Source: Hydractinia symbiolongicarpus (taxonomy: Eukaryota; Cnidaria; Hydrozoa; Anthoathecata; Hydractiniidae). Taken from it: DNA of 64,000 bases. The notes under the pieces were generated by a model. The model had not been told where the DNA came from, made no database searches, and was given only the letters and a program-made list of their open reading frames with translations. This document shows positions 58,801 through 64,000 of this stretch, piece after piece. The position numbers and the translations under genes were made by a program. Position 1 is the stretch's first letter. Every line of letters starts with the position of its first letter. The stretch spans positions 23,066,001 to 23,130,000 of the forward strand of contig NC_079876.1 in assembly GCF_029227915.1 (NCBI RefSeq), in the 5' to 3' direction.

Positions 58801-58832
58801 CTGTGATAAGAGTTACACATCACCTGAAAGAG
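27321..58832 (+). CDS. SPICE1: SPICE1-like spindle and centriole-associated protein, 3' end beyond window
   Basis: Exons with consistent phases: 27321-27437, 29099-29146, 29258-29348, 29480-29518, 30523-30605, 30885-30962, 32702-32754, 32852-32979, 33538-33810, 40952-40995 (tentative), 57691-57768, 58758-58832. Together they give 369 codons, still open. The family localises to centrioles and spindle and supports centriole duplication and bipolar spindles. Recognisable blocks in order are a basic N-terminus with KPKPEWD, STAKDLTIFKPSPQEL (resembling the E-W-D ... D-L-T-x-x-x-x-x-P-E-D-L block of SPICE1), DMFGDD then GKPNIVRAP, an acidic serine-rich stretch DEDEESDHDS, MLDLLEEEISQYERENGKE, and LTGYTSNLLAAVIRVTHHLK. 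The last two match the conserved central part, with further coiled coil expected downstream. Intron 9 and the following one together span about 24 kb of transposons. The family name rests on remembered block similarity and could be confirmed by one protein search. Confidence 0.75.
28072..28551 (-). CDS. Small SAP-motif protein, two exons, nested antisense
   Basis: On the minus strand exon 1 (28551-28476) encodes MDKEDQHEIELEVEDFQELF and a few more residues, ending at a consensus GTAAGT donor. Exon 2 (28340-28072) follows an ATTTTCAG acceptor in the matching phase. The joined frame is 114 codons plus stop. The central part IEKLPKYKVEHLKSWLIFRG, then VTIHGIDTLKDAQVRALHY, resembles a SAP helix-extension-helix DNA-binding motif, followed by IVDPTPEKVWLRIKAEKIGL. 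Very similar N-terminal modules precede zinc-binding or nuclease domains in transposon-related cnidarian proteins, so it may be a 5' fragment of such a protein with a stop after exon 2. It lies inside intron 1 of the SPICE1-like gene. Intact splicing and frame argue for a real or recently real gene. Confidence 0.55.
32208..32242. repeat. Short palindrome CAAGTTATTAGGC...GCCTAATAACTTG
   Basis: Thirteen-base arms at 32210-32222 and 32228-32240 flank a CTTAA centre. CCAAGTTATT plus GGCC also occurs in the cores of the Helitron-like elements (near 35510 and 36268), so this may be an inverted junction of two such cores. Confidence 0.6.
33104..33190 (+). repeat. tRNA-like sequence (SINE head or decayed tRNA)
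   Basis: TAGATTAGTTGGCAGCG resembles an A box and GGTTCAAATCC is a B box 45 bp later. A complementary B-box-like GGATTGGAACC lies just upstream at about 33050. No acceptor stem closes properly, so this is not called a functional tRNA. It is in SPICE1-like intron 8. Confidence 0.4.
33846..35027. other. Intronic stretch, no gene
   Basis: Starts with several TTTGCGAA/TTCGCAA pieces (33850-33930). A 90-codon frame at 34384-34656 shows no domain. Nothing else was recognised. Confidence 0.4.
35028..35742 (-). mobile_element. Helitron/Helentron-like element A of a tandem array
   Basis: On the minus strand the element runs from TCTATATAAAAATACGCC (5' TC end, plus positions 35742 downward) to a terminal hairpin and CTAG at 35028. 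The base beyond CTAG is A on the plus strand, consistent with insertion into an A-T dinucleotide. Inside are about 150-bp tandem units, each marked by a GACGTCA at 35078, 35229 and 35383, and each containing ATCGTATAGATCTTGAAACG-like text. Helentron-type miniatures typically combine a 3' hairpin with central tandem repeats. No Rep/helicase coding remains. Confidence 0.8.
35743..36430 (-). mobile_element. Helitron/Helentron-like element B of a tandem array
   Basis: Begins with CTAGTCGATAGAGCCCGTGG directly after the TATATAGA end of element A, with no bases between them, and ends CGTATTATTATATAAAG at 36430. The internal order of GACGTCA-marked repeats and the GTTTGGGAAACTTACCC block matches element A. 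Head-to-tail joining of 3' CTAG to the next 5' TC end is a known mode for Helitrons. Confidence 0.8.
36431..38945 (-). mobile_element. Helitron/Helentron-like element C, longest copy
   Basis: Begins CTAGTTGATAAGGACCGTGG and ends CGGAACTGGCGTATTATTAT then ATAGA at 38945, followed by T. The 5' end is shared with A and B, but the interior is different: short ACACTCACAACA repeats (36627-36720) and many TTACACAAAATGTAAAAA-like stretches. A close but truncated relative is at 61537-62665. No transposase coding sequence was seen in 2.5 kb. Confidence 0.75.
39048..39075. repeat. (AAT)n microsatellite
   Basis: Seven or so AAT/ATAA units in a row, next to two CTAG-containing fragments that may be debris of Helitron-like ends. 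Confidence 0.85.
39152..40013 (-). mobile_element. Decayed Helitron-like element with 111-bp repeat core
   Basis: The right edge TATTATTATATAGA at 40000-40013 matches the 5' ends of elements A-C. The left edge CTATTGAAACCTGTGG plus AATCCAC is a decayed hairpin/CTAG end. The interior (39480-39760) contains two repeats about 111 bp apart that are the reverse complement of the tandem array at 47.1 kb, including a TCATTCATGG-bounded edge shared by both. Confidence 0.5.
40014..40951. other. Intronic stretch, no gene
   Basis: Short frames only (for example 40240-40449 and 40618-40830) with no domains. Confidence 0.4.
41050..41201 (-). mobile_element. Two abutting miniature Helitron-like ends
   Basis: Plus strand 41061-41094 is GACAGACAGACGTATACGGG followed by TATTATAATATAGA, the 5' end of the miniature class (compare 56859). 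At 41095 CTAGTCGTTAAC begins a second piece. Its hairpin stretches to GTTAACGACTAG, forming a near palindrome, and it ends in another GACAGACAGACATACGGG. A head-to-tail junction of two decayed miniatures is the simplest reading. Confidence 0.55.
41202..42408. other. Upstream region of the nested GPCR gene
   Basis: No coding. A short ATG frame at 42357-42404 (encoding an N-G-S glycosylation-like triplet) lies out of frame just before the GPCR start. It might be an upstream ORF or a frame-shifted former N-terminus. Confidence 0.35.
42409..43281 (+). CDS. Class A (rhodopsin-like) G-protein-coupled receptor, single exon
   Basis: Intact 290-codon frame with seven hydrophobic segments at about residues 8-28, 41-63, 74-96, 117-140, 153-180, 219-243 and 253-277. 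Family marks: NLSLSE in TM2 (E49 where most receptors have Asp), a TIDRF motif after TM3 (D97-R98-F99, a DRY variant), W125 in TM4, an internal basic loop before TM6 (KKSGPKRPKP), P237 in TM6 without the usual C-W-x-P, and SDALIY in TM7 (a D-P-x-x-Y variant without the proline). The TM3 cysteine of the usual extracellular disulfide is absent and the N-terminus is very short. It should be a plasma-membrane receptor; the ligand cannot be inferred. Single-exon class A receptors are abundant in cnidarians. The gene lies within an intron of the SPICE1-like gene on the same strand, and its base composition is less AT-rich than its surroundings. Confidence 0.9.
   Translation: MGSTIHVLKYISRILPLFLHCAGFYWLRTRSANISVTQKILLQNLSLSEIIICASSSLMFLLEDVYGGLTLQRHVAMIILHSTFVTYVLIMISITIDRFAEVYLNIKYPIYWSTRKTISLMMFQWFICVVVAVVSTAFVIRYGDKASNKFEHIYAAYFFPLADLIFVTVAVITYSYIATKLIRKKTQITPITFASQVTNEDIDKQVHNQKKSGPKRPKPLLLPTLLITTYVVFFVIPDIIYFCMDRGAFEIGETFSIALSFTFYCGYISDALIYVLLSTTIGKELLKLIC
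43282..44451. other. Intronic stretch with scattered TTAGTCGGCAAAAA motifs
   Basis: From about 44060 the words TTAGTCGGCAAAAA, GTCGGCAAAA and TTTTTGCCGAC recur in loose order, leading into the 32-bp array. No gene seen. Confidence 0.45.
44452..44580. repeat. 32-bp minisatellite, about four units
   Basis: Units of GTCGGTAATTAAAAAAGTTG plus GCAAAAATTTTA repeat at an exact 32-bp step (44472, 44504, 44536), almost without mismatch. The array grows out of a region already rich in the same words. Confidence 0.92.
44581..45683. other. Intronic stretch, no supported gene
   Basis: A 96-codon frame at 44614-44904 contains LPRPLPKEYYDLLIKFLKDN. It looks somewhat coding-like but its frame does not join the SPICE1-like exons and no family is recognised. 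Confidence 0.3.
45684..45735. repeat. Long hairpin AAAGCTCCCT...AGGGAGCTTT
   Basis: Arms of about 22 bp with one or two mismatches flank TTCA: AAAGCTCCCTTACAAAGTTA and its partner TTTAACTTTCGAGGGAGCTT. Flanking A/T runs give it the look of a tiny foldback element. Confidence 0.7.
45736..47039. other. Intronic stretch, no supported gene
   Basis: A 94-codon frame at 46241-46525 shows no domain. Nothing else was recognised. Confidence 0.35.
47040..47600. repeat. 129-bp tandem repeat array, about 4 units
   Basis: ACCTAAATGTCATTTTA or a close variant starts at 47161, 47290, 47419 and 47548, an exact 129-bp step. Each unit also contains AAAATTAAAACTACTTTATT and ATTTGGCACAGTTAACAAA. The middle units differ by only a few bases. 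The array is related in reverse orientation to 39480-39760, where the step is about 111 bp. The region up to 47690 (TTTCAACCATGAATGATAGG) also has its reverse complement there. Confidence 0.93.
47691..48599. other. Intronic stretch, no gene
   Basis: AT-rich with poly-A/T runs at 48308-48390. No feature recognised. Confidence 0.4.
48600..49380 (-). pseudogene. P2RX7-like intracellular zinc-domain protein, decayed
   Basis: On the minus strand an acidic region (about 49300-49190; SEEELEYDIIEEENNDKQK) precedes an exon read as KHWESFRVGRNEWCKCDNCK, then IETREIDCLCCTEVDVLTDK. That exon ends at a GTATAT donor (exon edge 48936). After a TTTTTTTAG acceptor it continues in phase as GIKCITENEDFKQLCLALIC, then SFRFAAYKQFIWFVF and a stop (48669-48671). 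Beyond the stop the family sequence goes on: RLGKGNRRVIT, then after a frame change VVWKIRQVFPEEGGVYVPY. The W-C-x-C-x-x-C and C-x-C-C cysteines match the zinc-binding domain first described in the P2X7 receptor tail, widespread in invertebrate transposon-like proteins. A stop and a frameshift in the last third make it a young pseudogene. It lies antisense in a SPICE1-like intron. Confidence 0.8.
49381..51388. other. Intronic stretch, no supported gene
   Basis: No family recognised. One GTTGCGAAAGTGCCATAT at about 49914 matches the unit of the minisatellite at 55.6 kb. A slightly less AT-rich block at 50640-51100 with TATATAAAAACGC may be a promoter or LTR-like remnant, unproven. Confidence 0.35.
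51389..52280 (-). pseudogene. Tyrosine recombinase of a Crypton/YR-type element, with Myb-like tail
   Basis: On the minus strand an exon begins after a TTTACAG acceptor at 52280: NTQRSGVCSNLTLQEFNNG with the first catalytic arginine. Then come VKKHKPASAYGTAKFYL (hairpin lysine) and HARNLTCTIFRKSASTAVLE (second arginine), then DVADLLLHSEKTQKKYYDVR (histidine and nucleophile tyrosine). The R-K-R-H-Y set of a DNA breaking-rejoining enzyme is present. The frame closes at 51714. The protein then continues in other frames as RRKWSTDEIKEVEQVF, a Myb/SANT-like tail, and SLKLVVEKESHFNLLCGN to 51389. These shifts disable the tail. Upstream exons were not identified. Crypton-type elements integrate by recombination without a DDE transposase. 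The exact YR family is uncertain. Confidence 0.78.
52298..52510. repeat. Alternating direct and inverted repeat cluster beside the recombinase
   Basis: Box a, TGTTGACCCAAGTTGACCAA, and box b, CTAGTCACTATGGGGCAAC, occur as a-b at 52298 and again at 52350. They then appear inverted: a at 52421-52441, b at 52447-52466, and a weaker pair at 52478-52506. Box a itself holds two GTTGACC half-sites. The cluster abuts the splice acceptor of the recombinase exon. Confidence 0.9.
52511..54557. other. Intronic stretch, no supported gene
   Basis: Includes a run of 12 G at 53541-53552. Frames at 52665-52916 (minus) and 52903-53190 have no recognised domain. Confidence 0.4.
54558..55049. mobile_element. 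0.49-kb hAT-like MITE
   Basis: The ends AGGGCGCCGGTAAGC (from 54561) and the complement of AGGGTGCCGATAAGC (to about 55046) form imperfect inverted repeats, GC-rich within AT-rich surroundings. TCAGAAAAC directly precedes (54549-54557) and follows (55050-55058) the element, a 9-bp direct repeat. The roughly 8-bp duplication and AGGG-type tips suggest the hAT superfamily. Subterminal GGGCGAGTT/AACTCGCC words also pair. No coding. Confidence 0.75.
54820..54859. repeat. Perfect 40-bp palindrome inside the MITE
   Basis: AAGGAGTTAATAAAGTTTAT is followed immediately by its exact complement, with no loop. It can extrude as a cruciform and may be a small nested foldback. Confidence 0.95.
55255..55284. 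repeat. (GCTA)n microsatellite
   Basis: Six uninterrupted GCTA units, in a region where AGCTAGCTA words are common. Confidence 0.9.
55608..55809. repeat. AAAGTGCC minisatellite followed by (CT)n
   Basis: Eight copies of (G)CGAAAGTGCCATA-like text lie between 55608 and 55770, with variable 8- to 14-bp spacers such as TGAGTTG or AGGTGGTG. A CT microsatellite follows directly at 55776-55809. Open frames here with Y-G-T-F repeats are by-products of the array and not genes. Confidence 0.9.
55933..56090 (+). mobile_element. Miniature Helitron-like element with flanking direct repeat
   Basis: TTATAATGCCCGTATGCG, a GTCC/GTCT microsatellite, GCAAAATGGTAGCTTAGCTG, then a CCCGTGGATTTTCCACGGG hairpin and TAACGACTAT. 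The organisation is that of the 56859 copy, with CTAT in place of CTAG. It is bordered on both sides by ACTAATTGAATA (55921-55932 and 56091-56102). Confidence 0.75.
56320..56715 (+). pseudogene. Fragment of CR1/Jockey-like LINE, region before RT
   Basis: Across frames: CPWYDKEK near 56390, then RDKALRKACRTKDKKDWKIY, KTLRNHCNNLLKYAKSRFN, and NCKNPEGYWRVIKIIFLSKA. This is the linker between endonuclease and reverse transcriptase in CR1/Jockey-type elements. One or two frame changes occur near 56400-56440. No RT follows. Confidence 0.75.
56859..56972 (+). mobile_element. 114-bp miniature Helitron-like element
   Basis: Starts TCTATATTATAATGCCCGTA after an A. It contains (GTCC)n/(GTCT)n and GCAAAATGGTAGCTTAGCTG, forms a hairpin around CCCGTGGATTTTTCTACGGG, and ends CTAACGACTAG before a T. 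All Helitron hallmarks (5' TC, 3' hairpin, CTAG, A-T insertion site) are present in 114 bp. Confidence 0.85.
58603..58676. repeat. 18-bp minisatellite, four units
   Basis: Units like TTTATCTTGCGGGTGCGC repeat four times with 1-3 mismatches, about 80 bp upstream of the last SPICE1-like exon in the window. Confidence 0.88.
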
Positions 58833-60047
58833 GTTTGTTATTCCCACTTACCACCTTACTAGGTGTTTTGTTGCAAAATATTTTTTTTAATAATAGCCGT
58901 CGTCTGTCTATCTCTGTGCAACATGGTGAAATAGCAAGACGGACGAAAAAACTCCGCGACCCTGCAGCTTTATTTCGGATCCCCGGTAGACCTCGTTTTT
59001 TATCGGCTTTGTTTTGACCGCTCACGCGTAATAGACCAATAACGAGGCTTCATTTTCACTAATAACCAATCCAAGTTCTTCGCGGCCCCAACATGCCAAC
59101 GGAGGAAACTTACTACGCTTACGAAGGCCATTTTTGTTTGAAAGTGATGGTGTTAAGTTTGTATGTCTCCTTTCGATCCTTTTTTTCTTCTGAGAACTTT
59201 GGATCCTATAGGATTATTTAGTTTCTGTGTGTTTTCACATGTTAAGGTGAATATTTCATCACTTTAGCGATGTATAAATCTTAAACAAACCAATTTTAAT
59301 CTAATTTTTTAATACACTAAGTCTGTCTGTTTGTCTGCCTTTCTGTCTGTTTGTATGCCTTTCTGTCTATTTGTCTGTCAAGTTCGCTTCACATTACATC
59401 AATAACTTGGCAGCACGATTTTGCAATCTATTGTAGAGTATTCCTTCACAATGCCAAAATTCTTGTTGTTGTTTCTCTTCATTATATTTTTCCTTTCTTT
59501 CTTTCATACAAATGTACTGCACCTTCATCTCAAACTATTAATATATTCTATTCGAAGCTTCCGTGTGTCTGTCTGTGACTTTGGCAACGTCGATTATGTT
59601 TTTTATTATTTTCCTTAGCAAAGTCCATAAAACATTACCTAAAAATTTTTTCTGTAATATAAACTTTGACGTTAAAACAATATTGCCGTCAAAAGAATGT
59701 GTATCTTGCTAACTTCAGCATCATCTACACAAAGTATAAAGAAACACACACAGACACACTCTCTGTATTATTATAAAGATACAGAGTACAAGTTAAGTCT
59801 TCGGCGTCGGGAGAACAAGTTATTTTTCGTATCGATCGCGTTGAAAGTCCGTTGCGTCTCGTATAAAGTATCTCGTATCTCGTATAATCAATTCACACAT
59901 CGATTCTACCAACTAATTGGAATATTTCGATGTTTGATGGGTCAGTTGGCATGTCATTTCTTTTCAATGTTCTTGATCCTTTTATACACAAGATTGCTGA
60001 TTTCAGTAGCGTGAATGATTCGTTCGTAACTTTCTTCTGTTTGTTGT
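58833..60047. other. SPICE1-like intron, no gene; TGTCTGTT microsatellite
   Basis: An imperfect (TTTGTCTG)n stretch lies at 59318-59378. A GC-richer piece at 58900-59110 (GACGGACG, CCCCGGTAGACC) resembles transposon or promoter DNA but could not be assigned. The next SPICE1-like exon was searched for and not found. Confidence 0.4.
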
Positions 60048-60760
60048 TTACGTGCTAACTTTAACGAAAGTCTCGTAACTACAACCACCATTACTCGAAA
60101 ACACCAAAGGAGTAAATGATCCGTGCTCTATTTCAATCACTTGTTGGTTGTATTTTCGTTTCTTCTGTTTTTCGTTGTTGCAAAATACCTTCTGAAGATT
60201 CTGATGGCCATGGCTTGAAGCGAACGGGTTGAAAACCCTAACATCAAAGAATTCTCTTCGACCATCTTGCCGGAAACTTCTAGCTGTAATATCTAGTCTA
60301 GCTCCACCCCCTTGACTGGAATTAGGTGGAAGAGTTTTTGCAGTCAAAGGAATCAGTCGCCGTTCTATCTCTATGTCTTAGCATGTTTCTTGCAACAGAT
60401 TGACGATCAAATCTTTCATTTCATCATGTTTGAGAGGCCATCTGCATCTGAAATTAGTTGCGTCGAAAAACTCTCTTTTGTTGAGAACAAATTTCTGTGA
60501 ATCTATGGACAGAGTAGTAAGCCAATATATAACGCCTCTCATGGTAGCCATTTTGTGCGCTCTAATATCCTCTTTATTCAATCATTCTCTCAATTGTAAT
60601 AGCATTGTTTATCACGATTCCTTTCCTCTATTTCACGTTTCAACTTTTCAGTTTCCCCGAATCAATGGAATTCTCTGGTTTCTGTTGCCTAATGCTGTTA
60701 ACCAGTTGTTCAGTATATGCAAAAATTGGCAAAGCAAGTCCACCCATTGTATCGCAATTT
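60048..60760 (-). pseudogene. C-terminal domain of a reverse-transcriptase-type mobile-element protein
   Basis: On the minus strand from about 60750: ALPIFAYTEQLVNSI, then MATMRGVIYWLTTLSIDSQK and KFVLNKREFFDATNFRCRWP. Next come HDEMKDLIVNLLQETC and a stop. After the stop follows ARLDITARSFRQDGRREFFD, then VRVFNPFASSHGHQNLQ, KKRKYNQQVIEIEHGSFTPL and VFSSNGGCSYE. I recognise this as a recurrent C-terminal module of RT-bearing mobile-element proteins in invertebrates. The cysteine-rich segment normally between RCRWP and HDEM is deleted. Stops and frame breaks make it a pseudogene. Confidence 0.6.
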
Positions 60761-60769
60761 GAAATCTAG

Positions 60770-61290
60770 GGCTAAATAACTTTTAAATGTGTGGAAATAA
60801 CTGACGTCATCTCATCCGTGGGTAACTATGGACTACCTGGGACTAAATTAGGACTAATTTTATAAAGCCGGGTCAACCCGCCTGTTTCGGAACGTACGGG
60901 TTAATTAAGTCATCAAAAAACCTCTAAATCCCCATATCCCTTCCACCGTTTGTCAAAAGCACATCATCCTATACATTGATCACCATTTTAAGCTCTGCAC
61001 AATGGAGGCAACACGTAAACAACTTTCTAAAAAAAATCTTAAATTTTCTGACGTTACGGCACGACGTTAATAACATTGCACCTAAAACTTTGAGGCCAAA
61101 TAACTTCGAAACGACGCCGTGACATCAGTCATTTTTCACCGCATGGGTAACTAGGGATAACCTGGGACCAAATTGAGTAAGTTTTCCAGACCTTGATCCC
61201 CGAATCCGTTTCTGAATGGACTCAATGATGACGTCCTCAAAGAACCTTTAAACCCGTTTTTAGAGTGTGTTTAAAGTGCCTGTAACAGGC
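60770..61290 (+). mobile_element. Internal fragment of a Helitron-like element
   Basis: In plus orientation this stretch is the reverse complement of the cores of elements A and B: GGTAACTAGGGATAACCTGG, TTGAGTAAGTTTTCC, CCGTTTCTGAATGGA and GATGACGTC. It contains two partly repeated halves. Neither terminal hairpin nor TC end is present. Confidence 0.65.
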
Positions 61291-61536
61291 ATAGTGGATG
61301 TCTTCTTATTCCTTTAAAGTCGCTGAAGTTTTTAACCCCAGTTGTAAAAAGCGCTGTGACTTATGATCTACGCATGTGCATTTTTGGAATAATGCCGCTG
61401 ACCTCGCGCTTTTGCATTTGCTGCAATCGCCCCAGCGCAAAAATGTTTAATGAGCTCTACCTTTTTGCGAGCTACATTTTGCGTTATAACTCTACAGCCA
61501 ATCAAAACTTTGAAATGAATTAAATTATTTTCAAGA

Positions 61537-62665
61537 CTAGTCGATAAGGCCGTGGAGAAATCCACTTAGGCAGAAGGACAATGGAAAAATAGGTTCTTTT
61601 AGATCTTTTGCTGACGTCAGCAGTGCATATACAAAAAAAAATGTTCTTAAAATCTTACACAAAATGTCAAATATCAAATTGCATTAATTCCTCCACACAA
61701 AAATTAAAATAAAAAAAACAGGTTGCAAGGTGTAAAATCTAGTTGATAAAAAGCTACAACAACGACACTCACAACATCGACACTCACAACACCAATACTC
61801 ACAAAGCCGACAGTAAGAAGACCGACAGTTACAACACCGACAGTCCCAACACGGATAATAACAATGTCAGAAATAACGCATTTCAAATAAGTACATCTTA
61901 TAAGTGATTATGTTGAAAACCCTTGGTATTTTATTCTGAAATGTCAAAAAGGAGGCCTCCAAAAGTTAGCACAAATTAACAAATAAAAGCTTATACAAAA
62001 ATATAAAAAAGCCATAGTTTGGAAAACATCAAATTTAATTCTAGAAAAATCAGTCATTTCGGTTGCATACCATCCTCTCCCACAAAAATTACACAAAATG
62101 TAAAAATCAATCAGTTCAGAACACAAAAATTTTCTCTTTTAGTTCCATACTGCCCTTTACCAACAATGTTAAACCTAAATGTCAAAAATCAATCAGAAAA
62201 AACAATAAAAATAACATACACGCTTTAAATTCTGAAAAATTTATTCCACTTGTCATACTGCACATGGTCCCCTGTGAAAATGTGAAAATAATTATACTCT
62301 TATGGACATAAAATACATCCTACTATCCTGCAAAAATTTCAAGTATTTTAAAGATTTTGTAGGTAGGTAGCTAGCTTTTACATCATAATTCGTGCTCATA
62401 AAAGAAGAGAAGTTTGGAAACTAAGGTAGTTAGCTATAGATAATTAAAAAGATGAACAACAACATAAGTCATAGGTTAGAGCTAGCCATGGGATGGGGAG
62501 AGTAGGACTTGCAGGTTAACATGAGCCAGCTAACAGTAGCTAAGACATCCAGTTAAATCTAAAAATAATAACATTACAGTGAGCAGTAAGTTCAACAAAA
62601 CAAAGTTTTCCATTTGTTAGTCGCCGAACAGCTTTATGTAGCATTTTGAATTTTAGGATAAACAC
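61537..62665 (-). mobile_element. Truncated Helitron-like element, relative of element C
   Basis: Starts CTAGTCGATAAGGCCGTGGA after an A, then follows element C (36431 onward) through AAAATCTTACACAAAATGTC, the ACACTCACAACA repeats, and on to AGCATTTTGAATTTTAG at 62641-62657. There the similarity stops at the border of the Harbinger-like element. The expected TATATAGA end is missing, so the 5' part was lost or displaced. Confidence 0.75.
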
Positions 62666-63235
62666 ATTAGTAAGAGATCATTATGACCAAGATATAAGAA
62701 GAACCTGTTGGGAAGAGTTATCCAAGAAATTTAATAAGCCAGGTAAGATAAAAGCTTGCCACAAAACTTTGAGTCTACAAGTTTATAAAGATTTAACACA
62801 GCTAGTAAGCGAATATTTTGCACAATTACAATTTATTTGAAAAAAAGTGATAAACAAGGAACATGTGGTAATATTATCAGCTCACCACCGCCAGTTGATA
62901 TACTTTCAAGTTTTAAACCAGTTTCAGACTTTTCTGTGGTAGCAGATTTCCCCGCAGGTGCTGACCCTCAAACTAGACGTTATGCGAAACGCTAAATTTC
63001 TGAAAGTAGTTTTTTTAGCAGCAGTAAAACGGAACAGACAGCTGCTCAAATGGACATCTATGTCCTCAAAACGCTTAAAAATATTAGTAAAGCAACAAAT
63101 ATCTCTATGCACTTTTGTAGGAGCCCTGTACCCACACTAAGAAAATTTGATTCCTGAAGAATTAAGATGGCCAAAGTCAAAATACAAAAACTGCTGTTCG
63201 AACTTGAATTTGGAGAAATTGTATGGAATAAACTT
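62658..63235 (+). pseudogene. MADF/BESS accessory protein of a Harbinger element
   Basis: LVRDHYDQDIRRTCWEELSK and KFNKPG match a MADF (Myb/SANT-like) DNA-binding domain, followed by a possible GTAAGA donor. Further right, across frames: QMDIYVLKTLKNISKATNIS, then SPVPTLRKFDS and KMAKVKIQKLLFELEFGE, the BESS-type C-terminal motif of the same protein class. Stops near 62840 and 62990 and frame changes disable it. In Harbinger transposons this protein assists nuclear import and DNA binding of the transposase, which here lies convergently at 63347 onward. Confidence 0.72.
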
Positions 63236-63346
63236 TGTCAAAAAAGGTTGAATTTCATGTTTTCTTAGTGTATATATTTCCGTGTATATTTTTTTAATGT
63301 AAGTATTTTATACATCAAATGGATCTATTGTTCTATTGACATAATC

Positions 63347-64000
63347 CTACTGCCGGCAAATTTGAGAGTTGAAATAATCTTCAAAATCCTCTCGTACCCC
63401 TTTGACTGTTTTATTACAGTTGTTCGAGCCTTGTTCTCTAATATCGACTAGGCCGGTGTAACCAAGTGTGTCAAATCTCCATTGGCCATGTTGTACAAAG
63501 TCAACATTCTCGTGGTCAGTGTATCCTGGCGGGTAATAATTACTTTCTCTGTGCATTCTTTGGCTGACCATTAAAAAATTGTGCAAAGCAACAACAGCTT
63601 TTTGTGATTGAGTTTACAGTATCAACTTGTGCAATTATTGGCCTGCAAAAAATTTTAAACCATGCTGCTGCAGTACCGAAACAGTTTTCAATGATACGTC
63701 TAGCTCTTGATAATCTGTAGTTCAATATTTTTCTTTCCTGGCATGCTTCCAAGCGAGCAAATAGTTTTAACATAAAGGGTTTCAACGTGACTAAATACTG
63801 TAGTGTTATACACAACCTCTCACCTAAAGTAGTGACATCTCTTATTTTGGATGACGTGCGCGGCCACAAATGAAAGAAGCTCTTCAAACCTTGTTTGGAA
63901 TAATTCTGAATGACTTAAAAAATACTCATGATCCGATAGCAGTAAATCCTTAACCAAAACGTTATATAGGCCTTTACTTCTTCTTTCTACGGACAATCGT
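63347..64000 (-). pseudogene. PIF/Harbinger transposase, internally deleted, runs off window
   Basis: On the minus strand from the window edge: RRSKGLYNVLVKDLLLSDHE and LFQTRFEELLSFVAAHVIQN. After a frame change near 63850 come TTLGERLCITLQYLVT, then a jump to RKILNYRLSRARRIIENCFG (the third catalytic residue E region) and FKIFCRPIIAQVDTV. A second frame change near 63605 gives ALHNFLMVSQRMHRES, then HGQWRFDTLGY. The part carrying the first two catalytic aspartates is deleted between LVT and the E region. Harbinger transposases cut and paste DNA with a DDE/RNase H fold; this copy cannot. Confidence 0.82.

Noticed and set aside
1-64000. CRISPR array, bacterial operon or plasmid features
   Set aside because: No regularly spaced direct repeats with unique spacers, no ribosome-binding-site-led gene clusters, and clear spliceosomal introns.

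Overview
The window is animal nuclear DNA: AT-rich, intron-containing, and dense with old transposons. Two conserved metazoan genes run left to right on the + strand. Ceramide glucosyltransferase (UGCG, GT21 family) is complete in 12 coding exons between 13058 and 26276. A SPICE1-like spindle/centriole protein starts at 27321 and is still unfinished at 58832. The mobile-element content (SAP, P2RX7-like, SWIM/YqaJ and GIY-YIG Penelope-type fragments) is of a kind common in cnidarians, so a hydrozoan or other cnidarian is my best guess. That is inference; no species marker was seen.

Region 1-5.7 kb is a decayed SWIM-zinc-finger/YqaJ-nuclease element whose flanks carry many copies of a TGTGGGTTAC motif. 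A 0.83-kb inverted-repeat element follows (5.75-6.59 kb). Then come non-LTR retrotransposon pieces (6.9-8.7 and 10.6-11.5 kb) and a fossil DDE transposase (8.8-9.6 kb). UGCG occupies 13.1-26.3 kb. Its intron 1 holds a compact GIY-YIG element with long inverted repeats and a tRNA-derived SINE. Its intron 6 holds a second GIY-YIG fossil and a Helitron-like element. The end of the last exon is tandemly duplicated.

The SPICE1-like gene occupies 27.3 kb to beyond 58.8 kb. Within its introns are an antisense two-exon SAP-motif gene (28.1-28.6 kb), a head-to-tail array of three Helitron/Helentron-like elements (35.0-38.9 kb), an intact single-exon class A GPCR (42.4-43.3 kb), a 129-bp tandem array (47.1-47.6 kb), an antisense P2RX7-like zinc-domain pseudogene (48.6-49.4 kb), an antisense tyrosine-recombinase pseudogene with a palindromic repeat cluster at its upstream edge (51.4-52.5 kb), MITEs, minisatellites and a LINE scrap.

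Region 59-64 kb is transposon debris: a reverse-transcriptase-associated C-terminal ORF, Helitron-like fragments, and a broken Harbinger element with convergent MADF/BESS and transposase genes.

UGCG makes glucosylceramide and the SPICE1-like protein acts at spindle and centriole. Nothing suggests a functional link between these neighbours. No operon, CRISPR array or convincing intact tRNA/rRNA gene was seen. Protein-family calls rest on motif recognition and remembered family features, not on database searches.
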